Positions 32,710 to 33,353 of a DNA stretch of 33,353 nucleotides are shown one piece after another. The stretch is from NCBI GenBank assembly GCA_004796375.1, contig QZLA01000137.1, forward strand, positions 1 through 33,353, read 5' to 3'. The notes beneath the pieces were generated by a model. The model had not been told where the DNA came from and did no database searches. It worked only from the letters and a program-made list of their open reading frames with translations. Each line of letters opens with the position of its first letter. The first letter of the stretch is position 1. The DNA comes from Desulfobacteraceae bacterium (GTDB lineage Bacteria > Desulfobacterota > Desulfobacteria > Desulfobacterales > Desulfobacteraceae). Made by a program: the position numbers and the translations under genes.

Positions 32710-33116
32710 CTGCCTCCTTCATCAATTGAATATTTGAGTATCGCCATTTTTCTGAGCAGCATTTCAGTGGTTGACCGGTACTTGATGTTATTCTCTACCA
32801 GGTTCACCATTTCCGTATCAATATTGACCGAATCCAGGTGGTAGATGTCTACATCTTCACTGATACTCCCGTTTAAATCCACCTTGTCACGACCCTGATC
32901 AGGCAAATGTTTCCCATGGGTTCTGGACATCTCCTGGGGAGGCGGCTGATCCATCATCCGTTCCAGGGTCTTTTTAAAGTCCAGGTCCTTGGGCTTATAT
33001 CCAACTGTATCCATGTTGGCAATGTTGCCCGTGATCAGGTTGTGTCTACGGGCAGATACATCCAGAGAGTTGCCAATGATCTCAAATGTTTTGCCGTATA
33101 TTCTGGAGTCCGTCAT
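32706..33116 (-). CDS. flgB: Flagellar proximal rod protein FlgB
   Basis: FlgB is the rod subunit closest to the MS-ring. The 136-residue protein has the signature SLDVSARRHNLITGNIANMDTVGYKPKDLDFKKTL in outline, and the closing helix VNIDTEMVNLVENNIKYRSTTEML. Length is normal. It is the first gene of its unit, with a sigma-54 match about 122 bases upstream and a leader of roughly 110 bases. The ribosome site is weak: an AGGAG lies about 15 bases before the ATG. Confidence 0.96.
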   Translation of the reverse strand: MTDSRIYGKTFEIIGNSLDVSARRHNLITGNIANMDTVGYKPKDLDFKKTLERMMDQPPPQEMSRTHGKHLPDQGRDKVDLNGSISEDVDIYHLDSVNIDTEMVNLVENNIKYRSTTEMLLRKMAILKYSIDEGGR

Positions 33117-33237
33117 CTGTTTTCAATCCGCTCCTGTGTATAGATTCATGGCATTTGCAGGTGCCGGGTAAAGACCGTTCATCAACTTGCTGCGACCGGC
33201 CGGCTAAATATCCCGCAATGATGATAAACCGGATAAA

Positions 33238-33253
33238 TGCAAATAATATGCCG
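33238..33253 (-). promoter_or_regulatory. Sigma-54 promoter of the flgB unit
   Basis: On the minus strand the sequence reads CGGCATATTATTTGCA. The -24 GGCA and -12 TTGCA elements have the required spacing (ten bases between GG and GC). The predicted start is near 33227. It lies five bases past the stop of the NtrC-type regulator and before flgB. The rest of the gap (33117-33237) shows short GC-rich palindromes (CCGGCCGG near 33197-33204) but no clear terminator. Confidence 0.75.
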
Positions 33254-33257
33254 AAGG

Positions 33258-33353
33258 TTATTCTGAAGAAAGTTCTTTGTATTCGTTGAGCTTGTTGCGA
33301 AGCGTCCTGACACTGATACCCAGGATCTTTGCCGCATGGGTCCGGTTTCCTTC
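33258..33353 (-). CDS. NtrC-type sigma-54 activator, C-terminal Fis helix-turn-helix (runs off right edge)
   Basis: Only the last 31 residues are visible, too short for routine gene calls. They read EGNRTHAAKILGISVRTLR followed by NKLNEYKELSSE and a TAA stop. This is the Fis-type DNA-binding helix-turn-helix that ends sigma-54 activators of the NtrC family; GNRTHAAKxLGISVRTLRNKLxEY is very typical of the FlrC/FleR flagellar activators. The gene lies directly upstream of flgB, and the window holds four sigma-54 promoters, so a role as the activator of this cluster is likely. The ATPase and receiver domains are outside the window. Confidence 0.88.
   Translation of the reverse strand, partial: EGNRTHAAKILGISVRTLRNKLNEYKELSSE

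Noticed and set aside
1..33353. RNA genes, insertion sequences, phage or attachment sites
   Set aside because: No tRNA- or rRNA-like sequence, transposase frame, terminal inverted repeats or composition break was noticed; gaps are short and explained by promoters and terminators.

Overview
This window is one dense flagellar gene cluster, and every gene I can support lies on the minus strand. Reading right to left, it carries the end of an NtrC-type regulator and then most of a flagellar basal body, rod, hook, C-ring, export gate and regulatory set. L-ring and P-ring genes (flgH, flgI) and the periplasmic chaperone flgA indicate a diderm bacterium. Gene order, sigma-54 promoters, a FlhF/FlhG pair and very acidic accessory proteins suggest a Desulfobacterota (deltaproteobacterial) sulfate-reducer-like genome, perhaps Desulfobacteraceae. 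That assignment is inference from style, with no marker gene in the window.

Four consecutive transcription units can be proposed, each headed by a -24/-12 (sigma-54) match. Unit 1, from about 33.2 kb down to 25.7 kb, is flgB-flgC-fliE-fliF-fliG-fliH-fliI-fliJ and a MotE/MgtE-N-like exported protein. Unit 2, 25.5 to 19.5 kb, is fliK-flgD-flgE and ends in a strong hairpin. Unit 3, 19.3 to 4.7 kb, has 17 genes: fliL-fliM-fliN-fliO-fliP-fliQ-fliR-flhB-flhA-flhF-flhG-fliA, a 624-residue acidic repeat protein, a small charged protein, a membrane protein with a helix-turn-helix tail, a second FliK-like protein and a short FlhB-C-terminal-like protein. Unit 4, 4.6 kb to the left edge, is flgF-flgG-flgA-flgH-flgI and the start of a FlgJ-type rod protein. 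The Fis-type DNA-binding tail at the right edge probably belongs to the FlrC/FleR-like activator that would drive these promoters. Many junctions overlap (ATGA, TAATG, GTGA), so translation is probably coupled.

The most unusual gene is at 7030-8904. It encodes nine copies of a short motif nearly identical to the N-terminal CheY-binding peptide of FliM, in an acidic cytoplasmic arm, followed by one membrane helix and a FliL-like periplasmic domain. I read it as a possible membrane-anchored multivalent docking protein for CheY-like regulators at the motor. Other notable points are a very large hook protein (933 residues, with calcium-loop-like motifs), a hook-cap protein FlgD whose C-terminal module is duplicated, an FlhB whose cleavage motif reads NPTR where NPTH is usual, and a FliK2/FhlB pair. 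No tRNA, rRNA, CRISPR, insertion sequence or transfer sign was seen.
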